From NCBI GenBank assembly GCA_963739235.1, contig CAVTZY010000026.1, positions 24,590 through 88,589 of the forward strand: 64,000 nucleotides of DNA. The letters are read 5' to 3'. Position numbers and translations under genes: made by a program. Position 1 is the stretch's first letter. Each line of letters opens with the position of its first letter. Positions 35,041-44,582 of this stretch are shown piece after piece. Origin of the DNA: JAFNAG01 sp963739235 (GTDB lineage: Bacteria; Acidobacteriota; UBA6911). The notes beneath the pieces were generated by a model. It was given only the letters and a program-made list of their open reading frames with translations, did not search any database and was not told the origin of the DNA.

Positions 35041-35224
35041 CCGCCCTGTCAGGGCTCTTACCGCTCGATGCCGGCTTCCCAGGGCTCACGCCCTGGGCTC
35101 TGCTGCTCTACTCCTTCGGGGTTTCCAAGGTCGTGCAATGCATAGCCCTGAAAGGGCGGGACAGCAAAGCCCAGGGCGTGAGCCCTGGGTAGAGAACCGG
35201 AGATCTCAAGCCCTGAAAGGGCGG
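35041..35224. repeat. repeat island 3: nested inverted repeats
   Basis: Boundary blocks CCGCCCTGTCAGGGCTC (35041) and inverse AGCCCTGAAAGGGCGG (35144-35159 and again 35209-35224) match the borders of the two other islands. Inside, 35078-35099 and 35168-35189 are perfect 22-bp inverse copies, each itself a small palindrome around CCCAGGGC/GCCCTGGG. Confidence 0.75.
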
Positions 35225-35625
35225 CACAGAAACACACAAGTGGTTCGGCGCCGCAATCGCTTCTATTTTCGAAGCAGCATCTTGTGAAAGCAGCGCGGTG
35301 CCTCCGTGACGGGAAATCCACTACGTTCCGGGCGCATTACCGCGTAACCAGAAACTACGCCTCTCACTCCCGCGAAGTCCCGATCGCGTTAATAACCTCT
35401 CAAACATCATCCAGCCCAAGTAGGTTGTTTACGGTTTGACGGCGTCGTTGATGTGTGTAATTGACGCGAAGCTCGTATCTCGGGAGCGTGCCAGTCTCCG
35501 GTATCCGACTCCCTCGCACAAGTGCTGCGGAATCAGCTACCCTGGCCGCACCGAGTCGATTATAATCGCACCAAATTCATTAGCCTGTAATTGCGGTGCG
35601 CGAATTGCCAGTGGAGGGATCATCC
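35225..35625. other. intergenic, upstream region of the kinase gene
   Basis: No frame supported. It holds the GGAGGG site (35613-35618) of the kinase gene. Confidence 0.4.
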
Positions 35626-38457
35626 TTGATCGGCAACACCATCTCGCACTACCGAATTATCGAAAAGCTCGGCCAGGGTGGAATGGGCGAGGTCTTCCTG
35701 GCGGAGGACCTCTCATTGGGCCGGAAGGTCGCCCTCAAGTTTCTGCCGCAAGACATGCAACCGGATTCCGACGCTCACAAACGGTTCCTGCGCGAAGCCA
35801 AGTCCGCGGCAGCACTGGATCACCCCAACATCTGCGCCATCCACGAATTCGGTGAAGTCGAGGGCAAAGAATTCATTGTGATGGAATACGTCGACGGTCA
35901 AACGCTTCGGGACAGGCTTGCCAAAGGGCCGGCGCTGCTGAAAGAGGCGCTGCAAATCACAGCCGAAATCGCCGAGGCGTTGGAGGCAGCGCACGAAAAA
36001 GGAATCATTCATCGCGACCTCAAGCCTGCGAACATGATGCTGACCAAGAAGGGTCACGCCAAGGTAATGGATTTCGGCCTGGCCAAACATATCATGCCGC
36101 CGGGGGGGATGCTGAGTCAGGAAGAGACGATCACCGCCCTGACCAAAAGCAGCACAACCGTAGGAACATTAGCTTACATGTCTCCCGAGCAGCTCCGAGG
36201 CACGGAGGTTGATGCGCGATCGGACATATTTTCATTCGGCGTCGTTCTATATGAGATGCTGACAGGAGTTCATCCGTTCAAGCGAGCATCCGGAATTGAA
36301 ACAGCAAGTGCCATTTTGAGCGAGATGCCGCCTCCGCTTGATCAGTACAAGCGCGGACTTCCCGATCTGCTCCAACACACCCTGATGAAGATGCTGGCCA
36401 AAAATCCTGAGCAGCGCTGTCAGTCTGCGCATGAGGTTCAGGCGAAACTGAGGCAGGCACTGTTTAGTGGACAGGCAGGATTGGCACCTCGGAGATTTCT
36501 TCGCCCAAGCAGGCTGGTGGTTGCAGTGATCGCTCTTGTCTTCGTTGTTGCGGCTATCTGGTGGGTACGCAGTAACCATTTCAGGTCACCACCCGCTGCG
36601 CTGGCGTTCAAAGAGCGCGACTGGATCCTGATGGCGGATTTCAAGAACCTCACGGGCGACAAGGTCTTTGATGTTGCCCTCGATACCGCAATGGCCGTGA
36701 GCATCCAGCAGTCGAAGTATGTGAACGTGTTTCCGCGGAGCCGCGTGCAGCAGACACTGGCAAGAATGCGAAAGGATGGAGTTGAGAGACTCGACGAAGC
36801 TGTCGGCAGGGAGGTCGCGATCAGAGAAGGGATCAAGGCGCTCGTGGTGTGTGGCATCAGCCGGATCGATGAAGACTACTTGCTGACATCCGAGATCGTG
36901 GATCCCAACACGCAGGCCGTCGTGGCTTCCGACTCATCTCAGGCCAAAGGGAAGGCCGGTGTGCTTCCAGCCCTGGACGAGCTTGCCAAGAAGACACGCG
37001 AAAAGTTGGGAGAGTCGCTGGCGAGCATCACCCAGCAACGGGTGTTACTGCCGGAGGCGACGACCTCGTCCCTGGAAGCGTTGAAGGCCTTCGCTGAGAG
37101 TCGACGTGCGAGCGGTACGACAGCTACTGAGTTGCTGAAGCAGGCCGTCGAGCTCGATCCCGATTTCGCCTTGGCGCACGCGGATCTGGGCGTTAGCCTC
37201 TTTATTGATGGCGAACGCCCAGCCGGGGAGGATCATTTCAGGAAGGCCCTGAGTCTTCTCGATCGACTGACCGTGCGGGAGCGGCTGTGGATCCGTGCCG
37301 TCGTGGAGGACTGGCGCGGGAATCGCGACCAGGGGATCGAGAACTACAAGCTGTACCTGGCACAGTACCCCGACGATTCTGTGGCGTGGTTCCGGCTGGG
37401 TTATGCATACCAAATCACGTCGCGTCAGTCCGAGGCGATACAGGCTTTCGAAAAAGTGCTCCGAATCGATACGTCCGATGCCAGTTCCTACATCAATATC
37501 GCTACGTGCTACAACGGTTTGCGACAGTACCAAAAGGCGCTCGTGAACTACGAGCGCGCGTTCCAGCTGGAACCTGCGGACTTGACCGCCATCTTCGTCA
37601 ACCGGGAGTACGGCTTCATGTTGGTGAATATGGGACAGATTGAGAAAGCGACCCAGGTTTTCCAGAAGGCCATCGCATCGGCCGACATGGATGAGAAGGC
37701 TAAGGGATACCGCTCGCTGGGCCTGCTCGCAATATACCGGGGCAAATACAACGACGCAGCCGGATATCTCAAGGAATCGATGCTCTTGAACAAGGCCAGG
37801 GAGGGTACGCTTAGTGAGCTTCGTGACCACTTGTACCTGGCTGCCGTGTTCAGCACGAAACGGATGGATGGCGCATTCGATAAGGAAATGGCTGAGGTCA
37901 GCCGGCTGTTGAAGGCAAACACGTTCGGTCCGGATTGGCTGCTCGAGGTGGGGAAGGTCTATGCGAGAAAGGGAAGGATCCAGGAAGCAAGGAGCGTTCT
38001 GAAGGAATTATCGCGCCGAGTGGGTGACCCGCAGGCGGTCTCCGGCGTCAGCAGGAGCAATCGGGGAGATCAGGCGGCCTACCTTTACCTGAAGGGTGAG
38101 ATCGAGTTGGCCCAAAACCGGTTCGAGGAGGCAATTGCCTCATTCGAAAGCGCTGGGAAAACGGAAGACGCGAGTCCTGACGAGCCTCTGGCACGCGCCT
38201 ATCATCTGAGCGGCAGACTAGATGAGGCGATCGCAAAATACCGAGCGTACCTGAGCAGCAATCAGCCAGACGAGGAGTCCTGGGTGCTCGCACGCTATCA
38301 TCTGGCCCGTATCTACGAGCAGAAGGGCATGCGAGAAATGGCCGCAGAGTCCTACAAAGAGTTCCTTGATATGTGGAAAGAAGGCGACGGAGACCTGCCA
38401 CCGCTCGTTGATGCAAAAAGGCGATTGGCGAACCTCACGTCCGGGGGGGCGAGGTAA
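35626..38457 (+). CDS. membrane Ser/Thr protein kinase with C-terminal TPR region
   Basis: A 943-residue one-component Hanks-type kinase. Kinase domain ~9-275: glycine loop 'GQGGMGEV', catalytic Lys38 ('VALKFL'), 'HRDLKPANMM', 'DFGLAK', 'GTLAYMSPEQLRG'. A membrane helix at ~305-325 ('VVAVIALVFVVAAIWWV') separates it from a periplasmic part with a FlgO-like segment ('VFPRSRVQQTLARM', 'ALVVCGISRID') and many TPR units (~490-930). I prefer TTG 35626, because GGAGGG precedes it by 7 bases and the residues then match the start of the second kinase at 58285; GTG 35596 is the alternative. It probably phosphorylates cytoplasmic regulators in response to a periplasmic signal. Confidence 0.9.
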   Translation: MIGNTISHYRIIEKLGQGGMGEVFLAEDLSLGRKVALKFLPQDMQPDSDAHKRFLREAKSAAALDHPNICAIHEFGEVEGKEFIVMEYVDGQTLRDRLAKGPALLKEALQITAEIAEALEAAHEKGIIHRDLKPANMMLTKKGHAKVMDFGLAKHIMPPGGMLSQEETITALTKSSTTVGTLAYMSPEQLRGTEVDARSDIFSFGVVLYEMLTGVHPFKRASGIETASAILSEMPPPLDQYKRGLPDLLQHTLMKMLAKNPEQRCQSAHEVQAKLRQALFSGQAGLAPRRFLRPSRLVVAVIALVFVVAAIWWVRSNHFRSPPAALAFKERDWILMADFKNLTGDKVFDVALDTAMAVSIQQSKYVNVFPRSRVQQTLARMRKDGVERLDEAVGREVAIREGIKALVVCGISRIDEDYLLTSEIVDPNTQAVVASDSSQAKGKAGVLPALDELAKKTREKLGESLASITQQRVLLPEATTSSLEALKAFAESRRASGTTATELLKQAVELDPDFALAHADLGVSLFIDGERPAGEDHFRKALSLLDRLTVRERLWIRAVVEDWRGNRDQGIENYKLYLAQYPDDSVAWFRLGYAYQITSRQSEAIQAFEKVLRIDTSDASSYINIATCYNGLRQYQKALVNYERAFQLEPADLTAIFVNREYGFMLVNMGQIEKATQVFQKAIASADMDEKAKGYRSLGLLAIYRGKYNDAAGYLKESMLLNKAREGTLSELRDHLYLAAVFSTKRMDGAFDKEMAEVSRLLKANTFGPDWLLEVGKVYARKGRIQEARSVLKELSRRVGDPQAVSGVSRSNRGDQAAYLYLKGEIELAQNRFEEAIASFESAGKTEDASPDEPLARAYHLSGRLDEAIAKYRAYLSSNQPDEESWVLARYHLARIYEQKGMREMAAESYKEFLDMWKEGDGDLPPLVDAKRRLANLTSGGAR

Positions 38458-38834
38458 CGGTTTATGTTCGACATTCATGGAAATCAACGAGAGAGTTGGA
38501 CTTTGGTTGCCGCGGCCATGGCCGGCACGATCAGCGGAGTCGGGTTGGACTGGAGGGACTTCTTGCGTGCCTCACGCGCCTCCCTGCCTCTCTAAGTCAC
38601 AGCCATAGGCAGTTCTGGCAGGAGACTACACCCGAAGAAAAATGGCGGAGCAGACCAATCCCCGGCGGGCTTTGGGGCCAAAGCTGAATGTGAACAATCC
38701 CACTCAGGCAAAACCCAAGCGTCACCAGCGTGATTCAATGCGGAAGTCGGAAGAGAGGCTGGCGATCGAATCGCCTGGAACCCCAGTGGAATCCCGTGGC
38801 GTCAGCGCGGTTTTGTTTGATTTGCTAAGTCGCT
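38458..38834. other. intergenic, no gene seen
   Basis: No supported gene. It lies just outside the left att-like repeat. Confidence 0.4.
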
Positions 38835-39023
38835 GATTCTATTGGTGGAGCTGGAGAGGATCGAACTCACTACCTCCTGACTGCCAGGCAATGCTCCTGG
38901 GTTTCACAACTTCCTCGAGCCAGTAAGTTGCTGAAAACATAAAACATCCAATTGTAGTAACTTGCTGATTTTGTGTGAGATTGGCACGTTTCGGAGCGCT
39001 TTTCTCACACCAATTCTCACACC
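38835..39023 (-). repeat. att-like direct repeat, left copy (3' half of tRNA-Ala plus arm sites)
   Basis: On the minus strand the sequence ends in a half tRNA (38887-38843): anticodon loop CTGGCAG (anticodon GGC, Ala), 3' stem, T-arm, acceptor strand and CCA. There is no 5' half next to it. The T-arm of this copy has one mispair (GTGAG against CTCTC), so it is the more degraded. The adjoining ~135 bp carry repeated CTCACACCAA-type motifs that look like integrase arm-binding sites. The same 190 bp recur at 61606-61795 in the same direction. Confidence 0.7.
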
Positions 39024-39160
39024 AAAGTGTCTGTGGAACTTGCCTCCAGACCAAAGTGATCGCGAGCAATACAGGCATAGAATGGTCTTTTCCGGTTAAC
39101 CTTGGGAATCTCTCGCTAAAGGCTGCGCGGAGCGCGTGGACTTGACATTGACAGCAATTT

Positions 39161-39174
39161 GAGTAATTTTACTC
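39161..39174. promoter_or_regulatory. short operator-like inverted repeat
   Basis: GAGTAA-TT-TTACTC just upstream of the DUF4143 gene, followed by a third GAGTAA half-site (39183-39188) that touches its start codon. This is a likely autoregulatory or neighbour-regulator site, for example for the XRE-type regulators now broken nearby. Confidence 0.35.
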
Positions 39175-39188
39175 ATCATCGTGAGTAA

Positions 39189-40407
39189 ATGGAGTGCAGC
39201 TCGATGGAACTCAAGTTCAGGCGCAACCTTTTCTCGATCCTCCGCAAGCGGATGGGCGAACCGCGCCGGTTCTTGCAGGTCCTGGCGGGCCCGCGCCAGG
39301 TGGGCAAAACAACCTTGGCGCGCCAACTCGCTGAGGAACTGGCCATTCCATCCCATTATGCCACCGCCGACGAGCCGACGCTCCAAGATCGTGCATGGGT
39401 CAATCAACAGTGGGATATCGCGCGATCACTTGTGCGGGACCGGAAAGGCACCCGGTTTGCGCTGCTCATCATCGATGAGGTTCAAAAGATTCCGGGCTGG
39501 TCGGAGACAGTCAAGCGCCTGTGGGACGAAGATACGGCAACAAGCGTGCCGCTTCTTGTCCTCCTATTGGGTTCGTCACCTCTTCTCATGCAGAGAGGAT
39601 TGACCGAGAGTCTGGCGGGCCGTTTCGAGATTATCCCGGTCCCCCACTGGTCTTATGCTGAGATGAAAGAAGCGTTCGGCTGGTCCTTTGAACAATTCGT
39701 CTATTTCGGCGGATATCCCGGCGCGGCGTCACTGATTGGTGAGGAACAGCGCTGGCGCCAGTATGTGGTAGATTCCTTGATCGAAACCACCGTCTCCCGC
39801 GACATCCTGCTCATGACCAGGGTGGACAAGCCGGCGTTGCTCCGCCGTCTCTTTCTTCTCGCCTGTGAATATTCAGGGCAGATTCTCTCTTACCAGAAGA
39901 TGCTCGGTCAACTGCAGGAGGCCGGAAATACAATTACCCTGGCCCATTATCTGGATTTGCTGAAAGGCGCCGGACTGGTTGCCGGCTCTGACCAAATACT
40001 CCGGGCAGAAAGTCCGCCAACGCGGGTCGAGCCCCAAACTTCAGGTGCTCAATACTGCGCTCATGAGCGCCCTGGCCCATACTTCTTTTGCGCACATCTA
40101 CGCCGACCGAAACCTCTGGGGTCGCCTTATCGAGTCTGCCGTGGGCGCCCATCTCTTGAACAGTACGAGCGGCACCGGCATCGAAGTCCACTATTGGCTC
40201 GACCGCAGCCGCGAAGTGGATTTTGTCCTTGTTGCCGGTAGTGTCGTTGTCGCCATCGAAGTTAAGAGCGGCCGGCGCGGAACGGCCCTTCCCGGCATTG
40301 CTTCCTTCGCCCGCACGTTCCCTGTAAAGCGACAACTCCTGGTCGGCGCATCCGGCATCGCGCCGGAAGATTTCTTGATTACCCCGGCGGCACACTGGAT
40401 AGATTGA
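39189..40407 (+). pseudogene. DUF4143-type AAA ATPase, frameshifted
   Basis: Together two frames encode an ATPase of the AAA_14/DUF4143 group, common in bacterial genomic islands. Frame one (39189-~39985) holds Walker A 'GPRQVGKTT' (~37-45), Walker B 'LLIIDEVQKI' and sensor 'LLLGSS'. Frame two (~39986-40407, +1) holds the C-terminal domain with the nuclease-like core 'SREVDFVLV' and 'VAIEVKSG'. The reading must shift once in or next to GGTTGCCGGCTCTGACC to keep the family alignment ('GLVAG-' to 'LTKYSGQKVRQR'). A single-base loss or gain, real or from sequencing, explains it. Both ATG 39189 and ATG 39204 are possible starts. Confidence 0.8.
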
Positions 40408-41220
40408 ATTCGGATCCCGCCGTTCTCTGGTCGGCGGCAGCGGTGGCCTGCATCGAGAGAAAAAACGTGGAGCTGCCTCAATCCCTTTCGAATCCCGTAT
40501 ACCAATGCCGCGCCTCTCCCATAACTGAGCGACCGCACGGACAGAAACTGCAGAACCTGCTTTTTTCCACGCCAGCCATCCCCCCTGCCAAAAAAACAGC
40601 ATCTTCCGGCCCAGTGCGCAGCAAGGACGCAACAACCACGCAACATGGCGCCGCCCTCGTTGCCCGGCGCGATCCTAGGCCGAAGGCTTAGGAATGGTGT
40701 CTTACTCATCACTTCCGCCGCAGGCCGGCAAACCTGCACCGGACAAACGCCGGACAAATATCGAACGGAAATCGAAAAGATGTCGAACAAACATCGAACA
40801 AAAGCGGCAAAATACGCGGCGAGCCCCCTCGTTCATAAGCCCGGATACATTCATCTGTCTGGGCGGGAACGGGATCATTAGTGGATATGCTGCTACCGGC
40901 GACTCTGGAGGTATTGCGTCTCGGGTCGCGAGAGGCTCCGCTCGACCGTCCCGAGAACTTCCAGCAAAACTTCCGTGATTTTTCGGATCAATCTGTCGTT
41001 CGCCGCGTTCACGCCGCGATGGCGCCATGCATGGCGCGGGAATCGCGAATAAGCAACATACACGTTCCCCCATGACATCCACCAGGCCAACCCCCTGGTC
41101 ACCGCTGCCGGGATCCTTGGCCAGGGAAATGCCTTAGAACAAAAAGATAGGCCCGAAAATTGAGCCTAATCCCGATTTTCAGGCCCCCCGCGCTGCCCAG
41201 CCCGTTCAATGTGAAAGATT
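40408..41220. other. decayed intergenic region with degenerate CGAACAAA repeats
   Basis: No intact gene. Around 40740-40815 degenerate 12-15 bp repeats of the type (T/C)CGAACAAA/CGGACAAA occur (they would encode RTN-I-K/E-rich sequence); they look like the tail of a low-complexity coding region. The rest is unassigned. Confidence 0.4.
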
Positions 41221-41224
41221 TCGA

Positions 41225-41510
41225 GTGGTCCGTCCCCGATTCGGCAACAACAAGAAAATCGATTGAGACAAGATCCCTGAGATGATTGTCCAGGAACGTG
41301 CGCCAGGTCTTTAATGGCGGTTTCTTCCGCTTCGGCATAAGACGCGCGACCGTCCGCTCCGAGATGTCGATCCCGAGCTTTAACAGTTCTCCGTGGATCC
41401 GCGGGCTCCCCCATAAGGGGTTCGCTTCCACCATCTTCCGGATCAAATCCCTGATCTCTCTGCTGGTTCCTGGACGGCCAAGCGGAATTGCAGAATCCAC
41501 GCCAGGTCAT
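41225..41510 (-). pseudogene. rve-family transposase remnant, middle part
   Basis: Minus-strand frames read 'GRPGTSREIRDLIRKMVEAN', 'LWGSPRIHGELLKLGIDISERTVARLM' and 'KTWRTFLDNHLRDLVSIDFLVV', the helix-turn-helix and first catalytic Asp region of the transposase family that is intact at 62791. The N-terminus, second Asp and Glu are missing. Confidence 0.8.
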
Positions 41511-41662
41511 AGGATTCTGGTCGCCAGTCCCAGTTTTCTTGAAAGACTTGGCAAGAGTCGTTTCATTGGTGTTCGGAACTGTATTGACCTTGATTTACTG
41601 TCCATGAGAGCATACGCATTACGGAAGTACCGTCAGGCGCAGATCCCGGAGGGATTCCTGAG

Positions 41663-41785
41663 ATGCCCGATACAATTGCAGACTCTATACCCAGGGAAAA
41701 ACATGGAGAGACCCGTTTTGGGGTGTGCCTGCAAGCCATCCGCAAGGCCCGTGGACTAACCCAGGTTAAGCTTGCCGAGGCCGCC
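41663..41785 (+). pseudogene. XRE-type regulator, N-terminal fragment
   Basis: From ATG 41663 (GGAGG 41650-41654 upstream) the frame reads 'RFGVCLQAIRKARGLTQVKLAEAAG', the first helices of an XRE/lambda-repressor-type HTH, then loses similarity; the ORF continues to 42088 without family match. Likely the broken regulator of the small genes that follow. Confidence 0.6.
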
Positions 41786-42042
41786 GGCACCGTCCAGGGG
41801 CGATATCCTTCTGTGAAACCGAAGCTGGTTTCCCGCAGGGCGACAAGCGGCGGACGGTGCGGGCAGGTTGAGCGGGGTCTGGGAAGCACGGGTAGAGGGG
41901 CATTGCCGGGATCGTCGGGCCCGGGATTTCTCAGGGAAATTTCGCGCAGCGGGGCGCTAAAGTCATTGCAGACGTGCCGAGGCAGAGATTCCCGTCGACG
42001 GGTGATTGAATTAAATCCTCACTGCCTTGCAGGTGCTGCCCG

Positions 42043-42276
42043 ATGCACTTTGATATACTTGGAGAGATCACGCACGTTGAGACGATAGCCGTCGGAGCAC
42101 GCATCCGGGAACTCCCCCGGCTGGAGAAGCAGTATGGAAGCGGAAGGTGGCGCAAGATGAAGGGCCAGGCCATGATTCGCCTGCAAAATTCACGCGTCGT
42201 CAGGGCCAAGCTCCACTGGTACGAAGCGCATGGCATTGGCCGGAAGGAATTAAAGAGAAAGCGATACCTTGACTGA
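42043..42276 (+). CDS. small conserved protein of unknown function (island-associated)
   Basis: A 77-residue protein, 'MHFDILGEITHVETIAVG' at its start and 'IHWYEAHGIG'-like 'LHWYEAHGIGRKELKRKRYLD' at its end. It belongs to a short uncharacterised family that I recall from acidobacterial and proteobacterial islands, nearly always followed by the next gene. Basic and probably cytoplasmic. No catalytic motif is visible. The pair resembles a two-gene toxin-antitoxin or addiction unit in size and spacing, but that is only inference. Confidence 0.65.
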   Translation: MHFDILGEITHVETIAVGARIRELPRLEKQYGSGRWRKMKGQAMIRLQNSRVVRAKLHWYEAHGIGRKELKRKRYLD

Positions 42277-42285
42277 ATAAAACCT

Positions 42286-42522
42286 ATGCCTGAAAACAAA
42301 AAGAGCGAGGCTGAATTTGTGGTTTGCCTCAAAAATGAGGGGTACATAGCTTCGCTCGAGCTGCACAAGATTTACCGCGTTCTTCCTGATCCGGAAGCCG
42401 AGAAGGATGGCGACCTGCGGATCGTTGATGAGAGCGGCGAAGACTATCTATACCCGAAAGACTGGTTCGTTCTCATTGAGGTGCCGGAAGTCGTTGAGGC
42501 CTCCTTGCTGAGAACGGCCTGA
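42286..42522 (+). CDS. small conserved protein of unknown function (pair partner)
   Basis: A 78-residue acidic protein with an SH3-like pattern: 'FVVCLKNEGYIASLELHKIYRVLPD' and 'VDESGEDYLYPKDWFVLIEVP'. It starts 9 bp after the previous gene, so they are one transcript. The family is widespread next to toxin-antitoxin genes and XRE regulators; its function is not known to me. Confidence 0.7.
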   Translation: MPENKKSEAEFVVCLKNEGYIASLELHKIYRVLPDPEAEKDGDLRIVDESGEDYLYPKDWFVLIEVPEVVEASLLRTA

Positions 42523-42539
42523 ATAACAGGCGTCACGCA

Positions 42540-42690
42540 GCAGGTCGGCGCCGCCGGGGAACGACGCAACATCGCCTTGCTCCGGAGCAGATCAAAGCGC
42601 TGGCTCAGGCGCTCAATGCCACTGTGGATTATTTGATCGGCATCGCCGGAAACGGGAGGGAATCCAAAGGACCTGCCGGCAAGGTCCTGT
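42540..42690 (+). pseudogene. XRE-type regulator, C-terminal fragment
   Basis: One frame reads 'LAPEQIKALAQALNATVDYLIGIAGNG', the end of a phage-repressor-like HTH domain. It lacks the N-terminal helices and runs into the IS end repeat at 42703. Its other half may be the fragment at 41663. Confidence 0.5.
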
Positions 42691-42702
42691 CGTTCGCCAA
42701 AA

Positions 42703-42968
42703 ACTGGACCGGCTCGTTTCTGCAGGATCGCCGTGTGCCCTCGGCGGCGATTTTTCTTCCATCTTCTTGCTCCAAACAATGGCGCACCGGACTGCTCGCG
42801 ACCCAACCGGGCGTTTCCAGGTATGACACGCGTGCACGATTCTCACCGGATGGTCACAAACGCCGATTGGGTGGGGCAAAGTCGTACGACTGATGTTATG
42901 AGACGGCAGATGGGAAGCATCGGCGCTACGCCGCACGCCTCTCGTATCGATGGTGAAGACCGCCAACC
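42703..42968. repeat. solo IS end (copy B of the ~275-bp direct repeat)
   Basis: Matches 34144-34423 with few changes. On the minus strand it carries the transposase tail 'EVGGLHHRYERRAA' with TAG at 42928-42926. Here the tail is joined to the N-terminal part of the same transposase (next entry). Confidence 0.8.
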
Positions 42969-43299
42969 TCGGGAATCTCTATCACGTGACCATGTTCGGG
43001 TGTTTGGACCGGGCAGGATTTCTTTTCGACAGCCACGTCCAATAGAGGGCGAATCCCTTCCGATGCCATCGAACCACCGTAGCCGGCTTGACGACGAGCA
43101 GCGACTCGTGCCACCTTTCCCAGATTCGAGAGATCCAAACCCAAAACAGCCGATCCGTTCTTCGAATCCGCAATCGTTGGTGATTGCGGTTTAACACCGC
43201 AAGTTGCTGAGGAAGCGCGGGATTCTCGAACGCCAACTCACGGCGTTCCTTTAATCCAACACTTGGCAGGGCAATCATGCAGAACAGTGCCTTGATCAT
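42926..43299 (-). pseudogene. rve-family transposase with internal deletion
   Basis: The minus strand begins with an N-terminal part ('QQLAVLNRNHQRLRIRRTDRLFWVWISRIW', 43030-43260 region; 'VVKPATVVRWHRKGFALYWTW'), then jumps near 43000 straight to the C-terminal tail 'EIPEVGGLHHRYERRAA' in another frame. About 220 codons, including the DDE core, have been deleted. The result is a short non-autonomous derivative, the usual way a MITE arises. Confidence 0.8.
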
Positions 43300-43369
43300 A
43301 GCTGCTCAGCCTGCCATCGCGAAACCAGAACGTCAATGTTATGAATGTGGATGGGGTATTGGCAAGGCA

Positions 43370-43544
43370 CAACCAGGTGAGCACCGACAAACGCAGCGGC
43401 ATCACCAACGACCCGAACCGCCTGGACGATCCCGAATACATCGTCCGGCTCATCGGCCAGGTCATCACCGTAAGCCTGGAGACGGTGAAGATCGTAAAGA
43501 ACCTGCCGCCACTCGAGCCTGAGCCGCACGGAAAAGGCGCGTGA
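43370..43544 (+). pseudogene. C-terminal remnant of a type ISP-like restriction helicase
   Basis: Reads 'NQVSTDKRSGITNDPNRLDDP', 'YIVRLIGQVITVSLETVKIVKNLPPL' and a stop. This is the C-terminus of large DEAD/DEAH helicase-methylase proteins (usual pattern 'Y.V..DK.SGI.NDPND......YI..L...V..VS..T..IV..LP'). The other ~1500 residues are missing. Confidence 0.65.
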
Positions 43545-43630
43545 TTTTCAGATCCACACGCCTGCGCCTCCTGCCGGGCACCGATGATGCTCCTTGACCT
43601 TTCGATTCCGTGTGTGTACGTTCTAATCAA

Positions 43631-44038
43631 ATGAAGAACCTGGAGATCGCGCTTCAAACAGGAGACAGGCTCAAGTCGGCGGGAGTGGAACTCGTGTACC
43701 TGTTTGGCTCCGTTGCCGAGGGCTACGCGAACTCCGTGAGCGACCTCGATTTCGGGATCGTCTTCCGAGACTCGGGGAAGGTCAGTTCTGATTCTTTCGC
43801 CGTGTACAACGAATTATACGACATCCTGACCGACGCTTTCCTAGTCGGGGCTATTGATATCGTCTTCCTGCAGTTGGCCGGCCTGGAAGTCTGTTCGGAC
43901 GCCATCAGGCATGGCCGGCTTCTCTTTGCATCTTCTGAGGATGCGCGCTACGAATTCGAAGAGCGGGTCATGATCCTGTACGCTGATTTCAAGCCGCTTC
44001 TCGACAATTTCAACGAGGCGGTTTTGCAGAGGATCTGA
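43631..44038 (+). CDS. mntA: MNT-type nucleotidyltransferase antitoxin
   Basis: A 135-residue minimal nucleotidyltransferase with the diagnostic GS-x10-DxD motif ('GSVAEGYANSVSDLD') at about residues 26-40. MntA antitoxins neutralise HepT RNases by adding AMP to a Tyr beside the active site. The next gene, 3 bp away, is that HepT partner. Start ATG 43631 was chosen over an upstream GTG-like start at 43610, for the family N-terminus (MKNLEIAL); the ribosome-binding site is weak. It is the intact survivor within a stretch of broken defence-type genes. Confidence 0.85.
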   Translation: MKNLEIALQTGDRLKSAGVELVYLFGSVAEGYANSVSDLDFGIVFRDSGKVSSDSFAVYNELYDILTDAFLVGAIDIVFLQLAGLEVCSDAIRHGRLLFASSEDARYEFEERVMILYADFKPLLDNFNEAVLQRI

Positions 44039-44041
44039 GGC

Positions 44042-44500
44042 ATGACGCGACCATCGATCAAGATTCAGTCGGTCATTCCCCGGCTCGACGGCATAGCCAG
44101 AGACAGGCTGATGCTCCAAAACCTGGGGGATTTGCCGGACGCAGAATTTGCGAAGGAAGAGAACTTTGTGCGCGCGCAATTCTATTTGCGCCGGGCGCTG
44201 GAAGGGATCTTTCACATCGGCAGCCACATACTGTCCCGCATCCCTGGAGGACGGGTGACGGAATACAAGGCCATTGCCCTCAGGTTAGGGGAAGTCGGGA
44301 TCGTGCCTCGAGAATATGCCGACAAGGGCCTTAAAGCAATGGCGGGCTACCGCAACCGGCTGACGCATTTCTATGCCGATGTGAATCCGGCGGAGCTGCA
44401 GCGGATCCTGAAAAACGATCTCGGCGATTTCGACACCTTTGCCGCCGCAATCAAGGCGCTTCTCGAGCACCCGGAACCTTTCGGCCTTTCGGTTGAGTGA
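44042..44500 (+). CDS. hepT: HepT-like HEPN-domain toxin (DUF86)
   Basis: A 152-residue all-helical HEPN protein with the RNase motif R-x4-H-x-Y in 'YRNRLTHFY' (~98-106); the Tyr is the residue AMPylated by MntA. HepT cleaves RNA (tRNA 3' ends in studied cases) when freed. The gene begins 3 bp after mntA, the usual operon order. Intact length and motif suggest an active system. Confidence 0.87.
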   Translation: MTRPSIKIQSVIPRLDGIARDRLMLQNLGDLPDAEFAKEENFVRAQFYLRRALEGIFHIGSHILSRIPGGRVTEYKAIALRLGEVGIVPREYADKGLKAMAGYRNRLTHFYADVNPAELQRILKNDLGDFDTFAAAIKALLEHPEPFGLSVE

Positions 44501-44582
44501 GCCGGCATCCCTGGAACGATTTTTCGCGCCGGCCATGATACGACGCGAGATTTTCAGCGCTCACTCAAGCCGACATGCTGGA

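Noticed and set aside
38843..38887. Functional tRNA-Ala gene
   Set aside because: Only the 3' half exists and its T-arm is mispaired; the 5' half is missing. The copy at 61614-61658 also lacks the 5' half.
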